From Alistipes sp. (lineage in GTDB: Bacteria > Bacteroidota > Bacteroidia > Bacteroidales > Rikenellaceae), in the NCBI GenBank assembly GCA_017483225.1, contig JAFULF010000027.1, positions 1-64,000 on the forward strand: a stretch of DNA of 64,000 nt, written 5' to 3'. Each line of letters begins with the position of its first letter. Positions within the stretch are counted from its first letter, which is position 1. A program made the position numbers and the translations under genes. Of this stretch, positions 44,007 through 53,649 are shown one piece after another. The notes beneath the pieces are model-generated. The model saw only the letters and a program-made list of their open reading frames with translations. It did not search any database and was not told the origin of the DNA.

Positions 44007-45287
44007 ATGGAGGAGATTTTGAACAATACGACCGAGACGACCTACGATGTGGTTGTGGTCGGAGCCGGAGCCGCAGGTTTGATGGCTGCCGGAACAGCTG
44101 CTCGCAATGGTGCAAAAGTGTTGCTGTTGGAGAAGATGGAGAAGCCTGCCCGCAAGGTTCGTATTACGGGTAAGGGGCGTTGCAACCTAACCAATGCACG
44201 TGGCGAGGAGGAGTTTGCCGAGAATATTCGCACAAATATAGAGTTCCTGAAAATCGCTTTTGCCGAGTTCTCAAACCGTGCAACGATGCGCTTCTTCGAG
44301 CGTATGGGCGTGAAGTTGCGCACGGAGCGTGGCGAGCGTGTCTTTCCGGAGAGCGGCAAGGCGGCAGATGTGGCAAATGCGTTGGAGTTCTACTGCCGTG
44401 ATTACGATGTTGAGATTCAGTGCAATACCCGTGTGTCGGAGGTGCTGACGCTCGGAGGTAAGGTCTATGGTGTGAAGTATTTCAATAAGCGAGGCTATGA
44501 GCGTAAGGTCGAGGCGCCGAATGTCATCATTGCTACGGGAGGTGTTTCGTATCCTCGCACCGGCTCTACGGGCGACGGATATATGTTCGCCGATGCTGTG
44601 GGCCATACGGTGGAGCCTCTGCGCCCATCGCTCACGCCGCTTGTCACCTCGCACCCGCAGGCTCAATATATTCGTGATGTGCTGCTGCGTAACGTCAATG
44701 TCAAGTTGTGTATCGACGGCGAGGTGGTGCGAGAGGAGTTCGGCGAGATATCCTTCTCGGATAGAGGTATCGAGGGTGCTACGACGCTGCGATTGAGCCG
44801 TGATGCGGTGGATGCTCTGTTGGAGGAGCGCAGTGTCAAGTTGGTGCTTGACCTGAAACCTGCGCTTACGGAGGAGATTCTGCGTGAGCGTATCAAGCGT
44901 GAGGTGGCAGATATGCAGCCGGAGGAGTTGTTCGCCGAGTTGGTGCGCCGTCTGGTGCCGAAGCCGCTTGTGGTGCCTCTCTGCAAGGAGTTGGATGTCC
45001 ACTCACGCCTTTATATCTCGAAGGTTACGGAGGCGGAGTTCGAGCGACTTATCAAGGTGTTGAAGGGGTGGTCGTTCCCAATCTCGGACTACGCTTCGTT
45101 TGACTATGCCGTGGTTACCGCCGGTGGCGTGAATTGTGCGGAGGTGAATGAATATACGATGGAGTCGAAGCTCGTTAAGGGCCTCTATTTTGCGGGCGAG
45201 GTGCTCGATATAGATGCCAATACGGGCGGTTATAACCTCCAAATAGCATTCTCTACGGGACACTTGGCAGGATTGCTCAAAAAGTAG
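44007..45287 (+). CDS. HI0933/BaiN-family flavoprotein
   Basis: A 426-residue FAD-dependent oxidoreductase. The FAD-binding loop VVVVGAGAAGLMAAGTAARN is at about 13-32, followed by the family-specific KVRITGKGRCNLTNA. A second FAD contact is VIIATGGVSYPRTGSTGDGY, and the C-terminal GGVNCAEVNEYTMESKLVKG and FAGEVLDIDANTGGYNLQIA complete the family signature. Members are NAD(P)/FAD oxidoreductases, one of which (BaiN) reduces bile-acid intermediates; the substrate here is unknown. A -7 box (TACTTTTG) ends 7 bases before the ATG. Two further genes follow at 4 and 5 base gaps. Confidence 0.92.
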   Translation: MEEILNNTTETTYDVVVVGAGAAGLMAAGTAARNGAKVLLLEKMEKPARKVRITGKGRCNLTNARGEEEFAENIRTNIEFLKIAFAEFSNRATMRFFERMGVKLRTERGERVFPESGKAADVANALEFYCRDYDVEIQCNTRVSEVLTLGGKVYGVKYFNKRGYERKVEAPNVIIATGGVSYPRTGSTGDGYMFADAVGHTVEPLRPSLTPLVTSHPQAQYIRDVLLRNVNVKLCIDGEVVREEFGEISFSDRGIEGATTLRLSRDAVDALLEERSVKLVLDLKPALTEEILRERIKREVADMQPEELFAELVRRLVPKPLVVPLCKELDVHSRLYISKVTEAEFERLIKVLKGWSFPISDYASFDYAVVTAGGVNCAEVNEYTMESKLVKGLYFAGEVLDIDANTGGYNLQIAFSTGHLAGLLKK

Positions 45288-45291
45288 ATAT

Positions 45292-45807
45292 ATGAAACAG
45301 ACAGGACGAAATATAAAGCGAAGACTGTATGCCTTTATGCTCTTGCATAACAGGTTGTTGCGTGCAAAGTATTACCACGGCTACGGTGTACATTCGCCCT
45401 TCGTCTATATGTTGGTGCGCAATGCCTTTATGGGCAAAGGTTTAGAGTCGCAGGATGACCACTCGCTCTATGAGGCACTGCTGCGTCGGGATGTTGCCGA
45501 GCGACGTGCCGTGCAGTTGCAGCGTACATTCGCCTATTGCAAGGCGAGTTCGTTTGCCATTGATGAGGCGGCGGGTGACTTCCGTGTGCTGACCGAGGCC
45601 TTCCCGACAGAGTCGCTGGGCAAGGCTTATGAGGAGGCTCACAAAGAGGGGGTTATTCTGGTTATTATGAAGCCATACGCCGACCGATGCCGACAGAGGG
45701 TCTGTTGCGAGATTGTCGAGCGACACGACTCTACGAGCGTAGATAACAGAGCATACCTCATCATATTCAATACAAACAAGTTGCCGAAACAGAATTTTAG
45801 ATTATAA
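45292..45807 (+). CDS. Short methyltransferase-related protein, probably degenerate
   Basis: A 171-residue protein. Its N-terminus (LLRAKYYHGYGVHSPFVYML) is the lead-in that precedes class I SAM-dependent methyltransferase folds in Bacteroidota, but the rest is short and shows no glycine-rich SAM-binding loop; the family proteins are about 230-260 residues. It ends with a strand pattern EGVILVIMKPYADRCRQRV, which fits the late part of such a fold. It could be a trimmed or non-enzymatic relative. It sits 4 bases after the flavoprotein and 5 bases before the adenosyltransferase. Confidence 0.6.
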   Translation: MKQTGRNIKRRLYAFMLLHNRLLRAKYYHGYGVHSPFVYMLVRNAFMGKGLESQDDHSLYEALLRRDVAERRAVQLQRTFAYCKASSFAIDEAAGDFRVLTEAFPTESLGKAYEEAHKEGVILVIMKPYADRCRQRVCCEIVERHDSTSVDNRAYLIIFNTNKLPKQNFRL

Positions 45808-45812
45808 AGGCT

Positions 45813-46370
45813 ATGAAACTCTATACCAAGTGTGGCGATAATGGCAAGACGTCGCTCATCGGCGGCGAGCGAGTGCCGAAGTACGACCTGCGTGTCGAGG
45901 CCTACGGCACGGTGGATGAGCTGACGGCGCATATAGCCCTGCTGGGCGATACGCTGGCAGAGCAGTGTGCCGAGTGTAGTGGCGAGTGGCGTGAGGATTT
46001 GTGCCGCATAAACTCCCTGCTGATGAGCGTGGAGGCCCTGCTTGCCGTGGGTAAGGGCAGCGAGACGAAGGTGCAGCCGATAGGGCAGGAGTCTATCCTA
46101 TGGATTGAGCAGAGGGTGGACTGCTTGCAGGCGCAGACACGGCCGATAACACGGTTTACAATCCCCGGAGGGTGTAGGGTGGTGTCGCTGTGCCACGTGT
46201 GCAGAACGGTCTGCCGTCGTGCCGAGCGTTGCGCTGTGCGGGCAGCGGATAATTATGACCTCGACTGCTCGGCAATCATCCTGCTGAACAGACTCTCCGA
46301 CTACCTCTATGCTCTGGGAAGGGTGCTCACCGAGAGGTTGCAGGTGGAGGAGATAGAGTGGCGACCGTAG
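45813..46370 (+). CDS. PduO-type cob(I)alamin adenosyltransferase
   Basis: A 185-residue enzyme that transfers 5'-deoxyadenosyl from ATP to cob(I)alamin. Family motifs: the ATP-binding N-terminus YTKCGDNGKTSLIGGERVPK, RVEAYGTVDELTAHIALL, and the later CRRAERCAVRAADNYDLD. It lies third in the small operon with the HI0933-type flavoprotein, which may supply reduced cofactor, but this is inference. Confidence 0.92.
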   Translation: MKLYTKCGDNGKTSLIGGERVPKYDLRVEAYGTVDELTAHIALLGDTLAEQCAECSGEWREDLCRINSLLMSVEALLAVGKGSETKVQPIGQESILWIEQRVDCLQAQTRPITRFTIPGGCRVVSLCHVCRTVCRRAERCAVRAADNYDLDCSAIILLNRLSDYLYALGRVLTERLQVEEIEWRP

Positions 46371-46446
46371 AGGGTATTGCAACTCAATCAAAATCAATAG
46401 AAAACAGATTTTTATTCATAAAAGTTTGTTTTCTATATTTTTTTTA

Positions 46447-46454
46447 TATTTTTG
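46447..46454 (+). promoter_or_regulatory. -7 box for the DUF2795 gene
   Basis: TATTTTTG at 46447-46454. Predicted leader about 70 bases. Confidence 0.5.
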
Positions 46455-46528
46455 CACCTCTGTATGTGGAGAACAAAAGGGCTTAATGCCTGAAATATAG
46501 ACAATTAACAATAAAAAACGATAACACT

Positions 46529-46750
46529 ATGTATTGGACATTGGAACTTGCATCGAAGTTGGAGGACGCTCCGTGGCCTGCAACCAAAGAGGAATTGATT
46601 GATTATGCCATCCGCTCGGGTGCGCCACTCGAAGTGCTTGAAAATCTTCAAGAGATTGAGGACGAGGGCGATGTGTACGAGAGCATGGAGGAGATTTGGC
46701 CCGACTACCCATCAAAGGAGGACTTCTTCTTTAACGAGGAGGAGTATTAA
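46529..46750 (+). CDS. DUF2795 small protein
   Basis: A 73-residue acidic protein. The core ATKEELIDYAIRSGAPLEVLENLQEI matches the DUF2795 helical family, in Bacteroidota often followed by an acidic tail (here EEIWPDYPSKEDFFFNEEEY). Function unknown. It has its own promoter and a strong terminator, so is a monocistronic small gene. Confidence 0.8.
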   Translation: MYWTLELASKLEDAPWPATKEELIDYAIRSGAPLEVLENLQEIEDEGDVYESMEEIWPDYPSKEDFFFNEEEY

Positions 46751-46766
46751 AAATCCCCATAGATTA

Positions 46767-46812
46767 AGTGACCCCGAAAGTTCATATCAGAAACTTTCGG
46801 GGTCACTTTTTT
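46767..46812 (+). terminator. Strong terminator after DUF2795
   Basis: Perfect 16-bp stem (46767-46782 with 46792-46807) and a six-T run. Confidence 0.93.
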
Positions 46813-46855
46813 GTCGCACTCCTGCCCGCTGCCTTGGCTGCATCGGGCGGACGAA

Positions 46856-47671
46856 CTAATACTGCTCCTTCTCGTTAGGGAAGTCGCACGACTTGACATC
46901 CTCGATGTAGTGCGATACGGCATCGGTCATCACCTCGTAGAGGTCTGCGTAGCGACGCAGGAATCGAGGCGAGAAGCCCTTATTGATGCCGAGCATATCG
47001 TGCAGCACGAGTACCTGTCCATCGACCTTGCCTCCTGCACCGATGCCTATTGTCGGGATGCTCAACTCCTCCGACACACGTGCTGCGAGCGTAGCAGGAA
47101 TCTTCTCCAATACCACGGCGAAGCAACCTGCCTCTTCGAGCAGGTGGGCATCACGGATGAGCTTTTCGGCCTCGGCCTCCTCCTTCGCACGGACGGAGTA
47201 TGTACCGAACTTGTGGATTGACTGAGGCGTAAGTCCGAGGTGTGCCATTACGGGGATACCTGCCGTGAGGATACGCTTCACGGAGTCGAGAATCTCCTCG
47301 CCACCCTCCATCTTCACAGCGTCTGCGCCCGTCTCCTTCATTATGCGGATGGCCGAGTCGAGAGCCGCCTGCGAGTCGCCCTGATATGTGCCGAAGGGCA
47401 TATCGCACACAACCAGAGCACGTGACACGGCACGAACTACCGATGAGGCGTGGTATATCATCTGGTCGAGGGTTATCGGGAGCGTTGTCTCGTATCCAGC
47501 CATAACATTTGCCGCAGAATCGCCCACGAGGATTACGTCAATGCCTGCCGCATCGACAATCTTTGCCATTGAATAGTCGTAGGAGGTGAGCATCGAAATC
47601 TTCTCGCCACGCTCCTTCATCTCTTTGAGTCGTAGAGTCGTTACGGCTCTTACTGCACTTTGTACTGACAT
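46856..47671 (-). CDS. panB: 3-methyl-2-oxobutanoate hydroxymethyltransferase PanB
   Basis: A 271-residue TIM-barrel enzyme that makes ketopantoate with methylene-tetrahydrofolate, the first committed step of pantothenate synthesis. Signatures: [66 protein letters not shown] and [20 protein letters not shown]. The ATG at 47671 begins the normal N-terminus; the open frame extends further upstream without family similarity and past the -7 box TATATTTG. PanC and other pantothenate genes are not nearby. Confidence 0.95.
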   Translation of the reverse strand: MSVQSAVRAVTTLRLKEMKERGEKISMLTSYDYSMAKIVDAAGIDVILVGDSAANVMAGYETTLPITLDQMIYHASSVVRAVSRALVVCDMPFGTYQGDSQAALDSAIRIMKETGADAVKMEGGEEILDSVKRILTAGIPVMAHLGLTPQSIHKFGTYSVRAKEEAEAEKLIRDAHLLEEAGCFAVVLEKIPATLAARVSEELSIPTIGIGAGGKVDGQVLVLHDMLGINKGFSPRFLRRYADLYEVMTDAVSHYIEDVKSCDFPNEKEQY

Positions 47672-47752
47672 TGTTTTGTATGATATTTGTTTTAGTGTGG
47701 CAAATATAGGATAAAAAAACGGCATACCCTTACATTTCTGGGAAAAGTTGCT

Positions 47753-47760
47753 TATATTTG
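47753..47760 (+). promoter_or_regulatory. -7 box for ribokinase-transporter operon
   Basis: TATATTTG at 47753-47760, 23 bases before ATG 47784. It rules out a TTG start at 47748 that would lie within the promoter. Confidence 0.6.
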
Positions 47761-47783
47761 TAGAAGACAAAATAGAATTGGTT

Positions 47784-48686
47784 ATGAAAAAGATTGTAGT
47801 AATTGGTAGTTCCAATACGGATATGGTTGTGCGCACGGAGAGCCTTCCTCGTCCGGGCGAGACGCTGCTTGGCGGAGGCTTCGTGATGGCGGGAGGCGGC
47901 AAGGGCGCAAATCAGGCTGTGGCCGTGGCCCGTATGGGGCATAAGGTGCGCTTTGTGGCGGCACTCGGTCGTGATATCTTCGGCGACGAGGCGTTGCGCT
48001 CCTACGAGGAGTACGGCATAGACACCTCCTACATCGTGCGTAAGGATGCGCCGTCGGGCGTGGCGTTGATTATGGTGGATGCCTCGGCCCAAAACTGTAT
48101 CTCGGTGGCCCTCGGAGCCAACTCCGAGCTCACACTCTCGGATGTTATGCCTGTGTTGGATACGGTCGAGGAGGGGGATATTGTGCTGTTGCAGTTGGAG
48201 GTGCCGATACCTACCGTCGAGGGAGTTATCGCTGTGGCGGCGGCCAAGGGCGCAAGGGTGGTGCTCAACCCTGCCCCTGCTGCGAAGGTGTCGGAGCAGG
48301 CCCTCTCGAAACTATACCTCATAACCCCTAACCAGACCGAGGCGGAGACGCTTACGGGTGTGGCTGTCACCGACGAGGCTTCGGCACGTGTTGCCGCTGC
48401 GGCTCTGCGAGAGAAGGGTGTCGGCAGGGTGATTATCACGCTGGGCAGCGTGGGCGCACTGCTCGACGATGAGGGCCGCTGCGAGGTGGTGCCGGCAAGA
48501 CGTGTCGCTGCGGTGGATACCACGGCGGCAGGCGATGTCTATAATGGTGCACTCTGCGCAGCACTCGCCGAGGGTCGCTCACTGCGTGAGGCTATGGAGT
48601 TCGCAACCAAGGCCTCGGCAATTTCCGTGACCCGCATCGGTGCGCAACCATCAATACCTACACGTGAGGAGGTCGATAAGTTCTAA
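47784..48686 (+). CDS. rbsK: Ribokinase (PfkB family)
   Basis: A 300-residue sugar kinase. Start features: [20 protein letters not shown] and the substrate loop [23 protein letters not shown] typical of ribokinase. Near the C-terminus, [16 protein letters not shown] contains the catalytic Asp in the AAGD form of the PfkB signature. It would phosphorylate ribose at O5 for entry into the pentose phosphate pathway. A GRP-type sugar transporter follows 26 bases later, a logical partner. Ribose is the best guess; other pentoses or nucleosides remain possible. Confidence 0.9.
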   Translation: MKKIVVIGSSNTDMVVRTESLPRPGETLLGGGFVMAGGGKGANQAVAVARMGHKVRFVAALGRDIFGDEALRSYEEYGIDTSYIVRKDAPSGVALIMVDASAQNCISVALGANSELTLSDVMPVLDTVEEGDIVLLQLEVPIPTVEGVIAVAAAKGARVVLNPAPAAKVSEQALSKLYLITPNQTEAETLTGVAVTDEASARVAAAALREKGVGRVIITLGSVGALLDDEGRCEVVPARRVAAVDTTAAGDVYNGALCAALAEGRSLREAMEFATKASAISVTRIGAQPSIPTREEVDKF

Positions 48687-48712
48687 AAACCAACACTAAA
48701 ACACAAATAGCT

Positions 48713-49720
48713 ATGTTTATCATTCAAAGTTACGGATTAGCCGTTGTCTTTTGCTTTATTACAATGCTCTGCTGGGGCTCGTGGGGTAACACACAAAAGC
48801 TCGCAGGTAAGACGTGGCGTTATGAACTCTTCTATTGGGACTATGTTATCGGTATGGTTCTCTTTGCCGGATTGCTCGGCCTTACTATGGGTAGCTTTGG
48901 CTCCGAGGGCCGACCTTTTGTCGAGGATTTGGGGCAGGCCAACCTCACCAGCGCCTTGTGGGTACTGCTCGGAGGCATAATCTTCAATGCCTCGAATATC
49001 CTGCTCTCCGCCTCGGTGTCGTTGGCAGGCCTCGCCGTAGCATTCCCTCTGGGTTGTGGCTTGGCTCTTGTGCTGGGCGTTATCAATAACTATATCGAGC
49101 AGCCGAAGGGCGATACCACGCTCCTCGCCTTGGGTGTTTTGTCGGTGGTTGCCGCTATCGTCTGCAACGGTCTTGCCGCCTCACGTGTGAGCAAGGGCGG
49201 TGCGCAGAAGGGTAGCAGCCGCAAGGGTATCCTGCTCGCTATTGTGGCGGGTCTGCTGATGTCCACCTTCTACCGCTTCGTTGTCAAGGGTATGGACCTG
49301 AACAACTTCGAGGCTCCGGCCGAGGGTATGCTGACCCCTTATTCGGCAATCTTCGTCTTCTCGCTCGGCGTGCTGCTCTCCAACTTTGTGTTCAATACCT
49401 ACGTTATGCGCCGTCCGTTTGTCGGCGAGAGCGTGTCGTATGGCGACTACTTTCGAGGCTCGCTCTCTACGCACCTTGTGGGCGTGCTCGGAGGTGCTAT
49501 CTGGTGCCTCGGTACTGCATTCAGCTATATCGCTGCCGGCGAGGCGGGTGCAGCGGTCTCTTATGCCTTGGGACAGGGTGCACCTATGGTGGCAGCCTTC
49601 TGGGGCGTATTTATCTGGAAGGAGTTCAAGGGTGCCGACAATAAGACCTCGGCACTGCTTACGCTGATGTTTGCGCTATTTATTATCGGCTTGGCGGTTA
49701 TTGTCCTTGCCGGAAATTAG
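48713..49720 (+). CDS. GRP/RhaT-type sugar transporter
   Basis: A 335-residue ten-helix membrane carrier of the drug/metabolite-transporter superfamily, glucose/ribose-transporter (GRP) branch. Diagnostic is the N-terminal FITMLCWGSWGNTQKLAG, and ASNILLSASVSLAGLAVAFP and the late GAAVSYALGQGAPMVAAFWG are also typical. A cytoplasmic linker with basic residues (SKGGAQKGSSRKG) separates the two halves. Next to ribokinase, so ribose or a related pentose import is the likely role. A terminator follows. Confidence 0.85.
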   Translation: MFIIQSYGLAVVFCFITMLCWGSWGNTQKLAGKTWRYELFYWDYVIGMVLFAGLLGLTMGSFGSEGRPFVEDLGQANLTSALWVLLGGIIFNASNILLSASVSLAGLAVAFPLGCGLALVLGVINNYIEQPKGDTTLLALGVLSVVAAIVCNGLAASRVSKGGAQKGSSRKGILLAIVAGLLMSTFYRFVVKGMDLNNFEAPAEGMLTPYSAIFVFSLGVLLSNFVFNTYVMRRPFVGESVSYGDYFRGSLSTHLVGVLGGAIWCLGTAFSYIAAGEAGAAVSYALGQGAPMVAAFWGVFIWKEFKGADNKTSALLTLMFALFIIGLAVIVLAGN

Positions 49721-49739
49721 TGAAACAACATAAATAAAG

Positions 49740-49782
49740 ATGGGTTGTCTGGCACGTTTTGCCGGGCAACCCATACTTTTTT
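49740..49782. terminator. Terminator of the ribokinase operon
   Basis: ATGGGTTGTCTGGC at 49740-49753 pairs with GCCGGGCAACCCAT at 49761-49774 (with wobble pairs), and a CTTTTTT run follows. GH3 converges from the other side. Confidence 0.85.
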
Positions 49783-49797
49783 AGACTATCGAAACCG

Positions 49798-51918
49798 CTA
49801 TCTGACCTCGATGCTCAATGTGGCGGCGATGTCGGCAGAGGATGTGCCGAGAGAGAGGGTATATTCGCCGGCATTGGTCTGCCAAGCGTCTGTTTGGTCA
49901 TTCCAGAAGGCGAGCATACTCTTATCCACCTCGAAGCTCACAACCTCCCTCTTGCCGGGGTCGAGCACGACCTTCTTGAACGCCTTCAACTCCTTCACGG
50001 GGCGCACGACGGTAGGGTTGTTCTCCGACACGTAGAGCTGCACAACCTCGGCACCTGCCACGTTGCCCGTATTTGCCACCTCGGCACTTATGCGCAGGGG
50101 CTTCTCGTCGGTCAGCACCTTGACCTTGCCCTTCGCCTCTACCTTCGCCTTGCCGAGCGAGAAGGTGGTGTACGACAGGCCATAGCCAAACGGATAGAGA
50201 GGCTTGATGCCCTTGCTCTCATACCAACGATAGCCGACCAATACCCCCTCGTCGTAGTGCACGTCGTAGGTCCACGGGTGGAATGCCTTCTCGTTGGGGT
50301 TGCCCTTGGCCTTGGCGAGGCTGAAACCCTCCGGCACGGAGCCGACGGCAGGGGAGTCCTTGAAATCACGCTCGATGGTCATCGGCAACTTGCCCGACGG
50401 ATTGACCTTGCCGGTGAGGATGTCGCAGATAGCCTCCTCGCCATTCTGTCCGGGGTACCAACCGTAGAGCAGTGCGGCGCACTTGTCGGCCCACGCACTC
50501 ATATTTATCGCCGAGCCCGAGTGTACGAGAACGACGGTGTTGGGGTTGCTCTTCACTGCCAGACGCACCAATGCCTCGTCCTCCTTCTCCATCTCGAAAG
50601 GTCGCTCGGTACTCTCCGAGTCGGAGGTTCCGGTCACGCAGAGCACAACGTCTGCCTCTTTGAGTTGCGCCTCGGTAGGCTTCTCCACGAAGGATACACG
50701 GCTACCCAGCTGCTCGCTCATCACATCTTTGAGCGGGCGGTGGTCGTAACCCGTCACACGGGCAGCACCGCCGCCGTGCGGCACCTTGTCTATCCACTTG
50801 CCGACAACCAGCACCTTGCGCTCTGCCGACAGCGGCAGGATGCCGTTGTTTTCGAGCAGCACTGCACCCTCGGCGGCCACGTTGTAGCTAACCTGCTTAT
50901 GCGCAGGAAGTTGGGCTTCCAATGAGAGGTCGTACTGTCGGCCGCTGTTGTAGCGGTCGTAGAGCCCCCAGCGGATGCAGGTGGCGATTGTCGGGCGAAT
51001 CATATCCTCAATCTCCTGCTCCGAGATAGTCCCCTCGGCAACAAGGTCACGAGGCCTCTTTTTGAGGTAGAAGGCGGGCTCGCCGGGCATATCGAGGTTC
51101 TGCCCCGAGCGGATGACCTTCTCCCAATCGTATATCGAGTTCCAGTCCGACATCACAAGCCCCTTGAAGCCGAGTCGTCCACGCAAAAGGTCTGTGATGA
51201 CCTCCTTGCTCTGGCCCGTCCACTCGCCGTTGAGTTGGTTGTATGCCGTCATTATGGTAGCTACGCCGGCATCTATTGCCGCCTTGAAGGCCGGGGTGTA
51301 TATCTCCATCACGGCACGCTCGTCGATGATTGAGTTGGAGCGACGACGGTAGAACTCCGTCTGGTTGCCGAGGAAGTGCTTTGCACACGCCAGCGTGCCG
51401 GTCAATTGCATCTCGGAGATGTAGCGGGCAACGAGTGCCGATGCCAGATGTGGGTCCTCACCCAGATACTCGAAGTTGCGACCACAGCGGGCGTTGCGGT
51501 AGATGTTGATGCCCGGGCCGAGTATCACGCCGGCACCCGCCATACGGGCCTCCTCGCCCACGGCGTGGCCGTATGCACCCGCAAGGTCGGGGTTGAAGGT
51601 TGCGGCGAGCATAATGAAGGCGGGGAACTGCGTGGTGCGCTCCGCCATCTTAATCATACTGTTGTCGTGCATCCGCTGCTTGTTCTTCACGCCCATCGAG
51701 GCATCGGTGGTGTAGATGTAGGGCAGCCCCTTCTCCGGTGCGCCGGGCAGGAAGAAGCGGTTGTAGCCCTGTGTCATTGCGAGCTTCTCGTCGAGCGTGA
51801 GGCTCTTGATTACCTCGTTGGCCTTCGCCTCGGCCTCCTCGTAACTCATCAGAGGCTGTGCCTCGACTGCGGAGAGGGTGGCGACGAGTGCAAAAATCGA
51901 AAGTAGAAAGCGTTTCAT
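49798..51918 (-). CDS. GH3-family beta-glycosidase, exported
   Basis: A 706-residue glycoside hydrolase of family 3. The signal peptide is MKRFLLSIFALVATLSAVEA. The N-terminal TIM-barrel domain holds the nucleophile Asp in VMSDWNS (about residue 255), with the usual LGPGINIYRNARCGRNFEYLGEDP and CAKHFLGNQTE. The second alpha/beta domain has the acid/base region near LVHSGSAINMSAWADK, and a fibronectin-III-like domain closes the protein (about 585-700). Likely beta-glucosidase or beta-xylosidase acting on oligosaccharides in the periplasm; the substrate is not known. Divergent from mscS. Confidence 0.93.
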   Translation of the reverse strand: MKRFLLSIFALVATLSAVEAQPLMSYEEAEAKANEVIKSLTLDEKLAMTQGYNRFFLPGAPEKGLPYIYTTDASMGVKNKQRMHDNSMIKMAERTTQFPAFIMLAATFNPDLAGAYGHAVGEEARMAGAGVILGPGINIYRNARCGRNFEYLGEDPHLASALVARYISEMQLTGTLACAKHFLGNQTEFYRRRSNSIIDERAVMEIYTPAFKAAIDAGVATIMTAYNQLNGEWTGQSKEVITDLLRGRLGFKGLVMSDWNSIYDWEKVIRSGQNLDMPGEPAFYLKKRPRDLVAEGTISEQEIEDMIRPTIATCIRWGLYDRYNSGRQYDLSLEAQLPAHKQVSYNVAAEGAVLLENNGILPLSAERKVLVVGKWIDKVPHGGGAARVTGYDHRPLKDVMSEQLGSRVSFVEKPTEAQLKEADVVLCVTGTSDSESTERPFEMEKEDEALVRLAVKSNPNTVVLVHSGSAINMSAWADKCAALLYGWYPGQNGEEAICDILTGKVNPSGKLPMTIERDFKDSPAVGSVPEGFSLAKAKGNPNEKAFHPWTYDVHYDEGVLVGYRWYESKGIKPLYPFGYGLSYTTFSLGKAKVEAKGKVKVLTDEKPLRISAEVANTGNVAGAEVVQLYVSENNPTVVRPVKELKAFKKVVLDPGKREVVSFEVDKSMLAFWNDQTDAWQTNAGEYTLSLGTSSADIAATLSIEVR

Positions 51919-52079
51919 TGGTTCGGTATTTTGGTTTTTTATTAGTTGGATTTCGGTTATAGTCTTACAAATTTAGAAATTATTTTCCATTATTGCGGTA
52001 TTGTGGGCGAATTTTGATATTGTAATCAAATTTTTTGTACCTTCGCAGGTTGAAAAATGTACAAACTTAAAACGTAAGA

Positions 52080-53021
52080 ATGATGATAACACTTTTGCAA
52101 ACGGATGAGGTTGCGGTCGAGCAGATGAAGCAGATGATTGTGCCGGATAGCGTTCAGAAGGCGCAGCTCGCACAAGCCATAAACGAGATTTCGCACCTTA
52201 AAGAGGTTGATTTTCAGTCGCTTATCTCGACATTTGCCGAGGAGGCGATATGGGTTTTGCTCAAAATAGCCCTTGCGCTGGCTATCTATATGGTCGGTAA
52301 GTGGGTGACCAACTGGGTGCTCCGCATTATGGATAGGGCCTTTGCCCGTCACAGCGTGGATGTGTCGCTCGCCAAGTTCCTGCGAGGCCTTGTGCGTATC
52401 GTGATGATTATCCTCGTGGTGCTCGCTGCGGTGCAGACACTCGGCGTAAATACCACCTCGTTCATCGCCATCTTCGCCTCGGCGGGCGTTGCCGTGGGTA
52501 TGGCTTTGAGCGGCACGTTGCAGAACTTCGCCGGCGGCGTTATCCTGCTTCTGCTGCGCCCGTATCGTGTCGGCGACTTTATCTGCGCACAGGGTCAGTC
52601 GGGTACCGTGGAGGAGATAGGCATCTTCTCTACAAAACTCCGCACGGGCGATAACCGCATAATCTATGTCCCTAACAGCGGCATCTCGACCTCTATCGTG
52701 GATAACTATTCGCAGCCGGAGTTGCGCCGTGTGGATTGGACGGTGACCATCTCCTATGGCGACGATGTGGATGTGGCTCGTGAGGCTATCTTGGAGATGC
52801 TCGGTGCCGATGCCCGAGTGCTACGCACACCTGCCGAGCCGGTGGTTGTGGTGTCGAATCTGGGCGATAGCGCCGTGGAACTCAAAGTGCGTGCGTGGAC
52901 GGCAAATGACAACTATTGGGGCCTCTTCTTCGATATGAACGAGCTGATGTATAAGGAGTTGCCAAAGAGGGGTATCAACTTCCCATTCCCACAGATGGAT
53001 GTTCACGTGAAACAGAATTAA
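52080..53021 (+). CDS. MscS-type mechanosensitive channel
   Basis: A 313-residue small-conductance mechanosensitive channel. An extended N-terminal helix-rich part (1-55) precedes three membrane helices; the third contains the glycine/alanine-rich pore helix GVAVGMALSGTLQNFAGGVI (about 138-157). The cytoplasmic beta domain with PYRVGDFI and PNSGISTSIVDNYS follows. Two adjacent ATG codons at 52080 and 52083 are possible starts. Relief of turgor by opening on membrane tension is the family role. Confidence 0.94.
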   Translation: MMITLLQTDEVAVEQMKQMIVPDSVQKAQLAQAINEISHLKEVDFQSLISTFAEEAIWVLLKIALALAIYMVGKWVTNWVLRIMDRAFARHSVDVSLAKFLRGLVRIVMIILVVLAAVQTLGVNTTSFIAIFASAGVAVGMALSGTLQNFAGGVILLLLRPYRVGDFICAQGQSGTVEEIGIFSTKLRTGDNRIIYVPNSGISTSIVDNYSQPELRRVDWTVTISYGDDVDVAREAILEMLGADARVLRTPAEPVVVVSNLGDSAVELKVRAWTANDNYWGLFFDMNELMYKELPKRGINFPFPQMDVHVKQN

Positions 53022-53049
53022 ATCATAATAACTAAAAATAAACAAGATT

Positions 53050-53454
53050 ATGGAGTTGAAAGATATTTTGGCCATTTCGGGACAGCCGGGCCTCTATCGT
53101 TATGTTGCACAGTCGCATAACGGCGTTATCGTTGAGTCGTTGCTTGATGGCAAGCGCTCGAATGCCTCGGCAACCTCCCGAGTAAGTGCATTGACCGAGA
53201 TTTCGATGTTCACCGAGGGCGAGGATATTGCCCTTGCGGATGTTTTTACCAAGATGTACGCCTATACGGGTGGCAAGCAGGCTATCTCGCACAAGGAGTC
53301 GAATGACCGCCTCAAAGAGTTTTTCGGAGCGGTGCTGCCTGACTACGACAAGGAGCGAGTGCACGTTTCGGATATCAAGAAGGCTATCTCGTGGTTCAAT
53401 CTGCTGGTAGAGGCAGGATTTACGGAGTTTAAGCTGCCGGAGATGGAGGAGTAG
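53050..53454 (+). CDS. DUF5606 protein
   Basis: A 134-residue Bacteroidota-specific protein. The N-terminus MELKDILAISGQPGLYRYVA and SALTEISMFTEGEDIALADV match the DUF5606 family. The rest is helical and no catalytic motif is visible. It follows mscS after 28 bases and may be co-transcribed; a terminator comes after. Confidence 0.88.
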   Translation: MELKDILAISGQPGLYRYVAQSHNGVIVESLLDGKRSNASATSRVSALTEISMFTEGEDIALADVFTKMYAYTGGKQAISHKESNDRLKEFFGAVLPDYDKERVHVSDIKKAISWFNLLVEAGFTEFKLPEMEE

Positions 53455-53485
53455 GGGACTTGTTTACATACGCTTAATAAGGAGG

Positions 53486-53520
53486 AGCCAGTCTGATATT
53501 ATTTATCAGACTGGCTTTGT
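53486..53520 (+). terminator. Terminator after DUF5606
   Basis: Perfect 13-bp stem (53486-53498 with 53504-53516), 5-base loop, then TTGTCTTTG. Confidence 0.85.
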
Positions 53521-53649
53521 CTTTGTGGAAATATGGAGGATGCACTTTTGTAACTTGCAAAAATGCTTTTTATTTCATAAATTTGCACTTGTGAGCATAC
53601 TAATCTCACTCCCTCGGCAGGGTAATGTTTTACGTTGATTTTAATTGTT

